The notes under the pieces are model-generated. The model was not told the origin of the DNA. It did not search any database and saw only the letters and a program-made list of their open reading frames with translations. A DNA stretch of 64,000 bases from Pyxicephalus adspersus (lineage: Eukaryota > Chordata > Amphibia > Anura > Pyxicephalidae). Position 1 is the stretch's first letter. Each line of letters starts with the position of its first letter. The position numbers were made by a program, and so were the translations under genes. Shown here piece after piece: positions 62,201-64,000 of this stretch. Where the stretch lies: positions 24,460,571 to 24,524,570 of the forward strand of contig NC_092864.1 in NCBI RefSeq assembly GCF_032062135.1, given 5' to 3'.

Positions 62201-62832
62201 AATTACACACTTTGCAGATTTTTGTTTCATTTTACAAGTTTTTGACTTTTCAAATACATTGTTGATCATCTAATGCAGAATATTGTCTGCTTAGTGACCA
62301 AACACAAACAATCTTTGCATTATATTGGTACACCCTGCCATGTTTTACACAACCACAAACATTATGCTAGGCAGCAACTGTGTGTATGGGTGTGATATTA
62401 GGACAAGCTTTATTGCCGCACCTAAAACTTGCCTCCCTGCAGGCTATGGCATGTTGCCAAAAGTCTGTGACTGTTTTGTATGGGAAAACAAGCATCTGGC
62501 ACACTGCCTTTATGATGACTATGCAATTCCAGTCTGCTTTATGCAAAGCTTTGATATACAAACAGTGGTATGTAGGGATGCCAGATTCACAGCGTCTGGC
62601 TTACTTTTTCTCTGCTAACCATTCTCTATATTCTTCCCCCAGCATGAACCCCAGCCCTGCCCCAGTAAGAAGTCTCAGCTCTGCCAACCTTATTGAGAAG
62701 AATAGCATGGTTCTTCCTGAACCAGACTACTTAGATTCATCTTCACTCAGCAGCTCAAGTGACCGTGATCTGGCCTCCTTCACTCCATCTTTTGCCAAAG
62801 AATCTGCCCCCATCTTTAGTAATGAATCTCCT
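7007..62832 (+). CDS. BAIAP2L1: BAIAP2L1 (IRTKS) I-BAR/SH3 adaptor, 12 coding exons, 3'-incomplete in window
   Basis: Coding sequence joined from 7007-7057, 33356-33431, 36869-36955, 52838-52899, 53982-54053, 54596-54733, 56582-56734, 58353-58520, 59066-59216, 60390-60597, 61961-62032 and 62643-62832. All junctions are GT/AG and keep phase, giving 476 residues without a stop. The order of I-BAR helices (about 1-248), Pro/Ser linker, SH3 (about 345-402) and Ser-rich tail matches vertebrate BAIAP2L1 almost residue for residue. Diagnostic stretches are [35 protein letters not shown] and GWFPSSYT. Family knowledge: the I-BAR dimer binds phosphoinositide-rich membrane and makes outward protrusions or microvilli, and the SH3 recruits actin regulators. 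The human protein has about 511 residues, so roughly 35 C-terminal residues (WH2-like motif) lie past the window. The paralogue BAIAP2 is less likely, because the linker and tail match L1. Identity is very secure; exact splice sites are inferred without transcript data. Confidence 0.97.
7100..7118 (-). promoter_or_regulatory. ZNF143/STAF-type promoter element
   Basis: Read on the minus strand the 19 bases are ACTACAAGTCCCAGCATGC. This agrees closely with the well-known vertebrate promoter motif ACTACAnnTCCCAGnnTGC, bound by ZNF143 (STAF). It lies 43 bp into intron 1, within the normal promoter-proximal range of this factor. Binding is not shown here. Confidence 0.7.
7309..7492. mobile_element. 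hAT-like MITE family B, copy 2
   Basis: Shares TGTAAGGGTGACATTCTTCC and ATACTGTGAGCTGTGGATAT with copy 1, and ends in GATTGGGAACCCCTG. A 19-20 bp segment (TTCTTCCCACTGGCCACCA) is duplicated inside it at about 7346 and 7377. Confidence 0.7.
8010..8215. repeat. Probable degraded foldback repeat related to families C/D
   Basis: Runs of GATCGG, CAATTGATTG and AACGATTGATTGG words, followed by GATCTGATGTGTGGAGACGC, resemble one arm of the TACGTACACACGTCAG-type elements. The match is weak and the borders are uncertain. Confidence 0.35.
8235..8390. mobile_element. MITE family E, copy 1
   Basis: Starts CAGTGTTCAACCCAGAATTG and ends GGCCGGGGAGAACACTG. CAGTGTTC and GAACACTG are inverted termini. The interior CCAACTCTTCAGTAAACAGC and AAGTGCCGGGTG are shared with copies at 11996 and (inverted) 13059. 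Length is 156 bp, without coding capacity. Confidence 0.8.
9466..9714. mobile_element. hAT-like MITE family B, copy 3
   Basis: Left end GTGTTTCTCGACCTTTTTAT; right side GGAACCCCTAGCAACTTGTG followed by AGAGAAATGCTG. Internal GAGGCACAGATTGCTCATTG also occurs, diverged, in the copy at 34861. It explains most of the short ORF on the minus strand in this area. Confidence 0.75.
11996..12164. mobile_element. MITE family E, copy 2
   Basis: Shares with the 8235 copy the blocks GTATTGTGACTCAACTCTTC and CACTGAAAAGTGCCGGGTGG and the end CGGGGAGAGCACTG. Same orientation as copy 1. Confidence 0.8.
13059..13218. mobile_element. MITE family E, copy 3 (inverted)
   Basis: Starts CAGTGTTCTCCCCAGCCCCT and ends GGGGTAGAACACAG. 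It reads as the reverse complement of the copies at 8235 and 11996, including CACCTGTCTGTTTTTGGGTG. Confidence 0.8.
14273..14288 (+). repeat. Homopolymer run of 16 C
   Basis: Uninterrupted C16 in intron 1, with no neighbouring element to explain it. The length may be unreliable in the assembly. Confidence 0.9.
16800..17030. repeat. Probable TTAA-ended MITE fragment
   Basis: The right end GAGTTTAAGTCCGCTTTAAG resembles the right end of the neighbouring element at 17151-17501 and stops at TTAA (17027-17030). The left border is uncertain. The class (piggyBac-like, from TTAA) is inference. Confidence 0.45.
17151..17501. mobile_element. TTAA-flanked MITE with GC-rich interior
   Basis: Bounded by TTAA at 17151-17154 and 17498-17501. 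Inside, AGCAGAAGTAAACCCAAAG faces the reverse complement of CTGAGTTTAGGTACACTT, an imperfect terminal inverted repeat. The 17200-17345 interior is GC- and CpG-rich, unlike the surrounding intron. TTAA target sites suggest a piggyBac-type non-autonomous element. Confidence 0.65.
17561..17632 (-). mobile_element. SINE 3' tail fragment with (ATT)n
   Basis: An (ATT)n run is followed by GATTTATATAGCGCCAACAT and ATTACGCAGCACTGTACATT, the tail module also present at 46392 and 53270. The orientation is minus because the simple repeat marks the 3' end. Confidence 0.75.
18620..18818. mobile_element. 199-bp hAT MITE with 8-bp target duplication
   Basis: Begins CAGCGGTCCCCAACCTTTAG and ends AAAAGGTTGGGGACCACTG, a clear terminal inverted repeat. 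The flanks GTGTAGAT (18612-18619) and GTGTACAT (18819-18826) are an 8-bp target-site duplication with one mismatch, the hallmark of hAT elements. Confidence 0.9.
19764..20021. mobile_element. Probable MITE with TTTCACAC / GTGTGAAGG ends
   Basis: The left GGATCCCTTTCACACTTAAA and right AAAATGTGTGAAGGGGGCCT are inverted. The interior carries AGGAGACGCACTGCAACCAC-type sequence. Borders are estimated and the class is unknown. Confidence 0.5.
20445..20866. mobile_element. Long foldback MITE family C, copy 2
   Basis: Left end TAAGCTGCGTACACACTTCC; right end TTGGAAGTGTGTACGTAGCT. The interior has GATCGTCCATGGTCTGAGCA, the reverse complement of the matching site in copy 1 (near 1890), so the two copies are in opposite orientation. 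Length is 422 bp and CpG-rich. Confidence 0.85.
21391..21700. mobile_element. Foldback MITE family D, copy 1
   Basis: The left GGGCTACGTACACACGTAAG and right TCTGACGTGTTTACGTAGCC are inverted. The interior CAGCGCTGTTCTGTTCTTAG followed by GAGAGGGGAGAATGAGCG is shared with the copies at 22501 and 37649. Confidence 0.8.
22501..22802. mobile_element. Foldback MITE family D, copy 2
   Basis: The left AGGTTGCATACACACTTGAC and right TCTGACGTGTGTGCACAGCC are inverted. The interior ACAGCACTGTTCTGTTCTAT matches copy 1, which lies only 800 bp away in the same orientation. Confidence 0.8.
30036..31735 (-). mobile_element. CR1-clade LINE, 5'-truncated and decayed ORF2
   Basis: Minus-strand reading gives reverse-transcriptase blocks in order: [16 protein letters not shown] (near 31680), [10 protein letters not shown] (near 31280) and [20 protein letters not shown] (near 31110). 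The C-terminal region follows, with [12 protein letters not shown] and MWNGLSREG (30460-30340). The 3' end near 30036 has the CR1-type tail next to ACATAGTAGG. Frame changes and stops break the ORF, and one frameshift falls at the catalytic FADD motif. The 5' part is missing, as in most CR1 copies. Confidence 0.88.
31762..31957 (-). mobile_element. SINE copy with tRNA-like head, no tail
   Basis: Minus orientation. CCAATTAACCTCACTGCATG, AAACTCCATGCAGATAGTGT and the B-box-like sequence in ATTTGAACCTGGGACC match the SINE at 53270-53597. It adjoins the truncated end of the CR1 copy and accounts for part of the ORFs seen there. Confidence 0.8.
33356..33431 (+). CDS. BAIAP2L1: BAIAP2L1 coding exon 2 (residues 18-42 plus one base)
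   Basis: Follows acceptor TATTGCAG and encodes [19 protein letters not shown] followed by YEKAVS, the first long I-BAR helix. This is the most conserved block of IMD proteins. It ends with a single G before GTAAGT, so the intron is phase 1 and residue 43 (Ala) is split. Confidence 0.97.
33432..36868 (+). other. BAIAP2L1: Intron 2 of BAIAP2L1
   Basis: 3.4 kb. A GC-richer block at 33570-33810 is probably another interspersed repeat, without clear ends. 34861-35142 is a family B MITE, and 35240-35355 resembles one arm of family D. The rest is unremarkable AT-rich sequence. Confidence 0.6.
34861..35142. mobile_element. hAT-like MITE family B, copy 4
   Basis: Contains GAACCCTTTGAAATAACTCA, TAGTGGGAAGAATGTCTTCT, AACCCTTAGCAACTTCTGGA and the end GGTTGAGAAACAT. 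These match the 9466 copy in the same orientation. Confidence 0.75.
36869..36955 (+). CDS. BAIAP2L1: BAIAP2L1 coding exon 3 (residues 43-71 plus one base)
   Basis: Acceptor TCTTTTAG and donor G|GTAAGT. Encodes [18 protein letters not shown] and then [11 protein letters not shown], continuing the first I-BAR helix and the turn after it. The AYYDG motif is diagnostic of IRSp53/IRTKS proteins. It is phase 1 at both ends, so exon skipping would keep frame but remove 29 residues from the helical core. Confidence 0.97.
37649..37968. mobile_element. Foldback MITE family D, copy 3
   Basis: Left TAAACTACGTACACACGTCA; right ends in AACGTATATGTAGCCTTA. The interior has CCCCTCTCCATAGAGCAGAA followed by CAGTGCT, the inverted form of the core in copies 1 and 2, so it lies in the opposite orientation. 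Confidence 0.8.
38195..38400. repeat. Imperfect inverted repeat, probable MITE
   Basis: The left arm AAATGGAACCAGAGTGCGCG and the following AACTCCTCCATATGGGGA pair with the right arm TCCTCATATAGATGGGTTTG and TTTTCTGGTTCCATTT. Arms of about 45 bp with about 60 bp between them. No coding content. Confidence 0.65.
38513..38639 (-). mobile_element. SINE internal fragment
   Basis: CCAATTAATCTAACTGCATG, GGAATGTGGGGGGAAAGCAG and CTTCAAACTCCATGCC match the middle of the SINE at 53270-53597 in the same orientation. Head and tail are both missing. Confidence 0.7.
40566..40782. mobile_element. Foldback MITE family A, long copy
   Basis: Ends GGCCCTATTTTATTAAAGCT and GAGCTTTAATAAATCAGGGC are inverted. 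The arms also share AGAATGCACTTTCATCAG and CACTGATGAAAATGTAT, and AACCTGGAATGGATC and AAATCCATTCCATGG. It is the fullest of the three family A copies in the window. Confidence 0.85.
41636..42062. mobile_element. Transposon end (Tc1/mariner-like type), 3' border at 42062
   Basis: TGTCCAAATATTTATGGACC followed by TAACTGTA is a recognisable terminal sequence of an abundant fish and frog DNA transposon. The interior (CAAACAATGGATG-like stretch, GAACAAAA on the other strand, TTGAATTAAAGCTGAAAGTC-like run) agrees with the non-coding end of that element as I remember it. The left border and class are uncertain; no transposase is present. Confidence 0.6.
46392..46521 (-). mobile_element. SINE tail-related repeat
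   Basis: ATTATTATTAATAAACAGGA leads into TTTATATAGCGCCAACATTT and CGCAGCGCTGTACATTAAAT. It then continues with a different body to GAAGAGCTTACAATCTAGGA. The tail is shared with 17561 and 53270; the body is only distantly similar to the SINE. Confidence 0.75.
47010..47021 (+). repeat. Homopolymer run of 12 G
   Basis: An uninterrupted G12 in intron 3, just before the duplicated block that starts near 47120. Confidence 0.9.
47120..47622. repeat. Local duplication, copy 1
   Basis: About 500 bp also found at 49467-49975 in the same orientation. Shared blocks include GTTTGTAGCTTCTGTGAGGA, CTTATAAATGGGTGATCATT and GTGTACTGGTACCAGACAAG. Differences are scattered substitutions and small indels. Confidence 0.85.
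49467..49975. repeat. Local duplication, copy 2, with internal 19-mer expansion
   Basis: Matches 47120-47622. Between 49675 and 49745 the phrase GTTGACTTCCAGGCAAG is repeated three times, against once in copy 1, so this copy has gained a small tandem expansion. Confidence 0.85.
49979..50090. repeat. Local duplication, partial third copy
   Basis: TTTCTTGCAATAGTTGCACT, CTTCCAGGCAATGAGAATGC and CTTATAAATGGGTGATCATT repeat the middle of the duplicated block immediately after copy 2. It is closer to copy 1 than to copy 2 at CAATGAGAATGC. Confidence 0.8.
50094..50440. repeat. Probable interspersed repeat with internal poly-T
   Basis: GGGCTTTCAGAATCCAAATA is also present, slightly changed, at 49422, just before duplication copy 2. 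The block contains TTGTGGGGATGAGGTTCTTT, a T-run near 50219-50235 and a short C-run. I recognise it as repetitive but cannot name it. Confidence 0.5.
52838..52899 (+). CDS. BAIAP2L1: BAIAP2L1 coding exon 4 (residues 72-92)
   Basis: Acceptor CTACTCACAG and donor AAC|GTATGT. Encodes [20 protein letters not shown] plus N, part of the second I-BAR helix, with the HKKLN motif shared with human IRTKS. Phase 1 on entry, phase 0 on exit. Confidence 0.96.
53168..53246 (+). repeat. (TG)n/(AT)24 microsatellite
   Basis: An interrupted TG tract (53168-53190) is followed by an AT tract of 48 bases (53199-53246), about 25 bp before the SINE tail. Likely length-variable. Confidence 0.95.
53270..53597 (-). 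mobile_element. Nearly full-length tRNA-headed SINE
   Basis: Read on the minus strand, the head begins near 53597 with an A-box-like TGGCTCGGAGGCAAG. A B-box-like GGTTCAAATCT (53534-53544) follows, then a body with GGAGTTTGCAGGTACTCCCT and CAAAAACATGCAGTTAGGTT, and a tail with TGTACAGCGCTGCATAATAT and GATGGCGCTAAATAAA. The internal Pol III-type boxes and the tail that recurs elsewhere in the window support a tRNA-derived SINE. Confidence 0.85.
53982..54053 (+). CDS. BAIAP2L1: BAIAP2L1 coding exon 5 (residues 93-116)
   Basis: Acceptor TTTTTTCCTCAG and donor AAT|GTGAGT, phase 0 at both ends. Encodes [20 protein letters not shown] followed by KYMN, a charged coiled-coil-like stretch of the second I-BAR helix. 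Confidence 0.96.
54054..54595 (+). other. BAIAP2L1: Intron 5 of BAIAP2L1
   Basis: 542 bp between GTGAGT and a TTTGCTTCCAG acceptor. I see no repeat or RNA in it. Confidence 0.8.
54596..54733 (+). CDS. BAIAP2L1: BAIAP2L1 coding exon 6 (residues 117-162), basic membrane patch
   Basis: Acceptor TTTGCTTCCAG and donor GAG|GTTTGT, phase 0 at both ends. Encodes the long I-BAR helix running from [13 protein letters not shown] to the KKLRRKSQG stretch (residues 141-149). In IMD proteins the Lys/Arg cluster at this place lies near the tip of the dimer and binds acidic phosphoinositide-rich membrane; the cluster is intact here. Confidence 0.97.
54895..55935 (-). mobile_element. Tc1-like DNA transposon, internally deleted and decayed
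   Basis: Minus-strand sequence carries CAACAGGACAATGATCCCTA, which reads QQDNDP, stop, HTSK: the Tc1 transposase NDPKHTSK region with a nonsense change. GTACTTAGTTTTTCACACAC near 54965 is the 3' terminal region. The N-terminal helix-turn-helix coding part is still visible (for example GATCTTAGAGAAGCAATTGT near 55760). Compared with the known element, the central part of the catalytic domain is absent at about 55473, and the 5' terminal repeat beyond about 55930 is lost. It cannot encode active transposase. Confidence 0.85.
56140..56270 (+). repeat. Possible SINE-tail-like fragment
   Basis: ACAATGTAAGCTTGCTGGAG and a GATGTTCTTTGTGGCG end recall the plus-strand form of the shared tail module. 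The match is weak. Confidence 0.35.
56582..56734 (+). CDS. BAIAP2L1: BAIAP2L1 coding exon 7 (residues 163-213)
   Basis: Acceptor TGTATTTGTAG and donor CAG|GTGGGA, phase 0 at both ends, 51 codons. Encodes [15 protein letters not shown] followed by [20 protein letters not shown], the third I-BAR helix. The [11 protein letters not shown] motif is nearly invariant in IRSp53/IRTKS and by itself identifies the family. Confidence 0.97.
57123..58018. mobile_element. 896-bp non-autonomous hAT-like element with 8-bp target duplication
   Basis: Starts CAGGGGTCAGCAAACTTTTT and ends GGAGTTTGCTGGCCCTG, an inverted repeat. Flanks GTCCACAG (57115-57122) and GTCTACAG (58019-58026) form an 8-bp target-site duplication with one mismatch. 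The interior is GC-rich and has no transposase ORF. A tandem array near the right end is listed separately. Confidence 0.9.
57911..57976. repeat. Three perfect 22-bp tandem units inside the hAT element
   Basis: The unit TTAGGCCGGAACGGACTACT+AG is present three times without a mismatch (57911, 57933, 57955), then decays into CTAGGCCGTTTCTGGCC. Subterminal repeats of this kind are often transposase-binding sites in hAT elements. Confidence 0.9.
58353..58520 (+). CDS. BAIAP2L1: BAIAP2L1 coding exon 8 (residues 214-269), end of I-BAR and Thr-Pro linker
   Basis: Acceptor ATGGCAG and donor TTG|GTAAGA, phase 0. The first part ([16 protein letters not shown] onward) closes the I-BAR domain. The second part is a flexible linker with repeated Thr/Ser-Pro steps ([16 protein letters not shown], residues 247-262), likely sites for proline-directed kinases by analogy with the paralogue. 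An AGAG at the acceptor gives two possible AGs; only the one used here keeps the frame. Confidence 0.95.
59066..59216 (+). CDS. BAIAP2L1: BAIAP2L1 coding exon 9 (residues 270-319 plus one base), proline-rich linker
   Basis: Acceptor GATGTTTTAG and donor G|GTATGA, leaving phase 1. Contains [20 protein letters not shown] (residues 284-303), which aligns with the conserved MPPAPS and SPLIDMFNNP blocks of human IRTKS. The flanking linker is poorly conserved, as expected. Probably disordered and a docking region for SH3 or WW partners (inference). Confidence 0.94.
59217..60389 (+). other. BAIAP2L1: Intron 9 of BAIAP2L1
   Basis: 1.17 kb of AT-rich sequence with no recognisable repeat or RNA gene. 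It ends in a good pyrimidine tract before CTACAG. Confidence 0.75.
60390..60597 (+). CDS. BAIAP2L1: BAIAP2L1 coding exon 10 (residues 320-388 plus two bases), most of SH3
   Basis: Acceptor TTTCCTACAG and donor CA|GTACGT. Encodes [16 protein letters not shown], then the SH3 domain from KVRTIFPHT (345-353) through [20 protein letters not shown] (365-384). The Trp-379 region and the acidic RT/n-Src loops of a canonical SH3 are present. The chosen donor makes the residue count between KDGW and GWFP equal to human IRTKS. If the donor is not used, the frame stays open for 24 more codons to TAA at 60668-60670 (see findings). Confidence 0.95.
60598..61960 (+). other. BAIAP2L1: Intron 10 of BAIAP2L1, possible alternative 3' end
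   Basis: 1.36 kb. Exon 10 stays open across the donor for 24 codons to TAA at 60668-60670, and an AATAAA lies at 61038-61043. It also contains a GA run (60822-60835) and a duplicated AAACTTAAACTGAAGT phrase near 61730-61760. Normal splicing joins 60597 to 61961. Confidence 0.6.
61961..62032 (+). CDS. BAIAP2L1: BAIAP2L1 coding exon 11 (residues 389-412 plus two bases), end of SH3
   Basis: Acceptor CTGTTTGCAG, whose first base completes His-389; donor AG|GTATAG. Encodes [18 protein letters not shown] and the following residues. The GWFPSSY motif (391-397) forms the last SH3 strands and part of the proline-binding groove, so this exon is needed for a folded SH3. Confidence 0.95.
62033..62642 (+). 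other. BAIAP2L1: Intron 11 of BAIAP2L1
   Basis: 610 bp. The long ORFs overlapping it (62325-62618, and the start of 62380-62865) have no recognisable protein signature, apart from the end of the latter, which runs into exon 12. Confidence 0.75.
62643..62832 (+). CDS. BAIAP2L1: BAIAP2L1 coding exon 12 (residues 413-476), Ser-rich tail
   Basis: Acceptor CTTCCCCCAG and donor CCT|GTAAGT, phase 0 on exit. Begins [20 protein letters not shown] and contains PEPDYL, which aligns with the PPPDYL of human IRTKS, then an acidic/Ser-rich run ([11 protein letters not shown]). The next exon, with the WH2-like C-terminus, was not found in 62833-64000 and is presumed downstream. Conservation here is lower than in the I-BAR and SH3 parts. 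Confidence 0.93.
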
Positions 62833-64000
62833 GTAAGTATCCATTGGGACTGGGTCTGGTTCTGATAACAGCTGCATTATATTGTTTCCTGTAGAATGTT
62901 GTGGGGTTGGAGTAGTGGTGATAAAACGTTCTAAACACAATTATACTGCTTCAGAAATGCCCTTACTTAGACTGCAAAAAGATTTTTTATAGCAATAGCT
63001 GAAATCAATGGCTTGAGATTAAAGTATTTTTAGTTTAGGAATAGTGTAGAAAAGGGATAAATCCCCCGGCTGTTTATTTCTTGCTATGTGAGGCCTTTTA
63101 GGAAAATGCAACAGTAAGTGAGGGGAAACATTTGTAAAATGAGAACAGGTGGAAGATTCTCAAGTTTTGTTCTGTTCACAACTGAAACTATTGTGTTTCA
63201 CGTCACCTTCTGCCCTGGTAATTGTCAAAGAGAGAAAGGAAATCTATCAGCACAAATACAGACAGATGCTGCTTACTCTGTACAGTGTAAAGTGTACCTT
63301 CACAGCATTCTGCATGAATCCAAAAATGTTACAATTACATTACAGTTTTATTATTTATGGCAGCACATCCTACTATGAAAAAAATACTAATTTTCTCAAT
63401 GATTATTATATCGACAAGGGGACAAGTCAAGCCAATAAATTCAGTCCACAGTGAGACCCATCCCACTAAGTTTGCAAACTTCAGTCCCTAGCATGTTCCC
63501 TGCTGGAAATAAGTGTTAGAGAGAGTGAATATCTTTAACTGGATACTGGTAACCTCTGTTATAACTGTTGTATTAAAGACACTATAGAAGAGGGAGATGT
63601 AATCTTGTCCCTAATTGAAGGTTTGGTAAGACCTCTTGAATATACAGTTCATAGGATATAGAACTAGAGACCGTACAGGGCAACCTAATTCATTAGTTAT
63701 ATGGAAGATTATATGGGAAGATTAACTAAAATGAACATATTCAAATTTAAAAAAGCTGATTAACAAGGCATCTGATCACCATGTAGTGTGGCAACATAAA
63801 GAGTAAGCCTTCTCAGATTTTGACATCAACAATGCTGCAAGGGGAAAATGTGTGAAAATATTAAGACATTCACTTATTGAATTGTTGGCTCCCTAAGGAG
63901 GTCAAAGTAAAAGGAAGCTATTGATAAATATTCACGTATGTTAAGTAACATGTTGGGTTTCAGTCCGTGACATATTGGTAGTGATGAGGTGGAATGATCC
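62833..64000 (+). other. BAIAP2L1: Start of intron 12 of BAIAP2L1, runs off the window
   Basis: Begins GTAAGT. I searched by eye for the conserved C-terminal WH2-like segment and found no convincing exon. The sequence is ordinary and AT-rich. Confidence 0.7.

Noticed and set aside
62380..62865. 161-residue ORF considered as one exon
   Set aside because: Only the part from 62643 is exon 12; the upstream part is intron 11, and the CTTCCCCCAG acceptor at 62642 keeps the proper phase.
62833..64000. Last exon of BAIAP2L1 with the WH2-like C-terminus
   Set aside because: No segment encoding a PFLSGENPFA-like block was seen in any frame; it presumably lies beyond the window.

Overview
The window is vertebrate nuclear DNA, most likely from a frog. 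It holds one protein-coding gene, read left to right: BAIAP2L1 (IRTKS, insulin receptor tyrosine kinase substrate), an I-BAR/SH3 adaptor that links curved plasma membrane to actin assembly. Twelve coding exons (7007-62832) can be joined in phase through GT/AG splice sites, giving the first 476 residues. The human protein has about 511, so the last coding part (C-terminal WH2-like tail), the stop codon and the 3' UTR should lie beyond base 64000. No other gene, tRNA, rRNA, snRNA or CRISPR array was recognised. The frog assignment is inference, based on the interspersed repeats (a CR1 LINE 3' end, a tRNA-headed SINE with a GCGCCAACATATTACGCAGC-type tail, and several foldback MITE families of kinds common in anurans) and on BAIAP2L1 protein divergence. 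I do not name a species.

Layout. 1-6480 is intergenic and repeat-rich. 6542-7060 is the promoter and 5' UTR: a 32-bp minisatellite carrying four CACGTG E-boxes, a GC-rich stretch, a 7-codon upstream ORF and exon 1, followed by a ZNF143-type element just inside intron 1. 7058-33355 is the 26.3-kb intron 1, filled with MITE-like elements and one CR1 LINE copy flanked by a SINE fragment. Exons 2 and 3 (33356, 36869) are separated by 3.4 kb. Intron 3 (36956-52837) is 15.9 kb and holds MITEs, an old transposon end and a local duplication of about 500 bp present 2.3 kb apart. Exons 4-12 (52838-62832) are packed into 10 kb, with small introns that nevertheless contain a nearly full-length SINE, an internally deleted Tc1-like transposon and an 896-bp hAT-like element with target-site duplications.

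Protein logic. Exons 1-8 encode the I-BAR (IMD) domain, a helical dimer that binds acidic membrane through basic patches. Exons 8-9 encode a Ser/Thr-Pro and proline-rich linker. Exons 10-11 encode the SH3 domain, which recruits actin regulators. Exon 12 encodes a Ser-rich tail that leads towards the missing C-terminal motif.

I found no convincing new biological system. The observations most worth testing are the E-box minisatellite at the promoter, a possible read-through isoform of exon 10 that would break the SH3 domain, the long foldback elements as possible hairpin RNA sources, and the intron 3 duplication.
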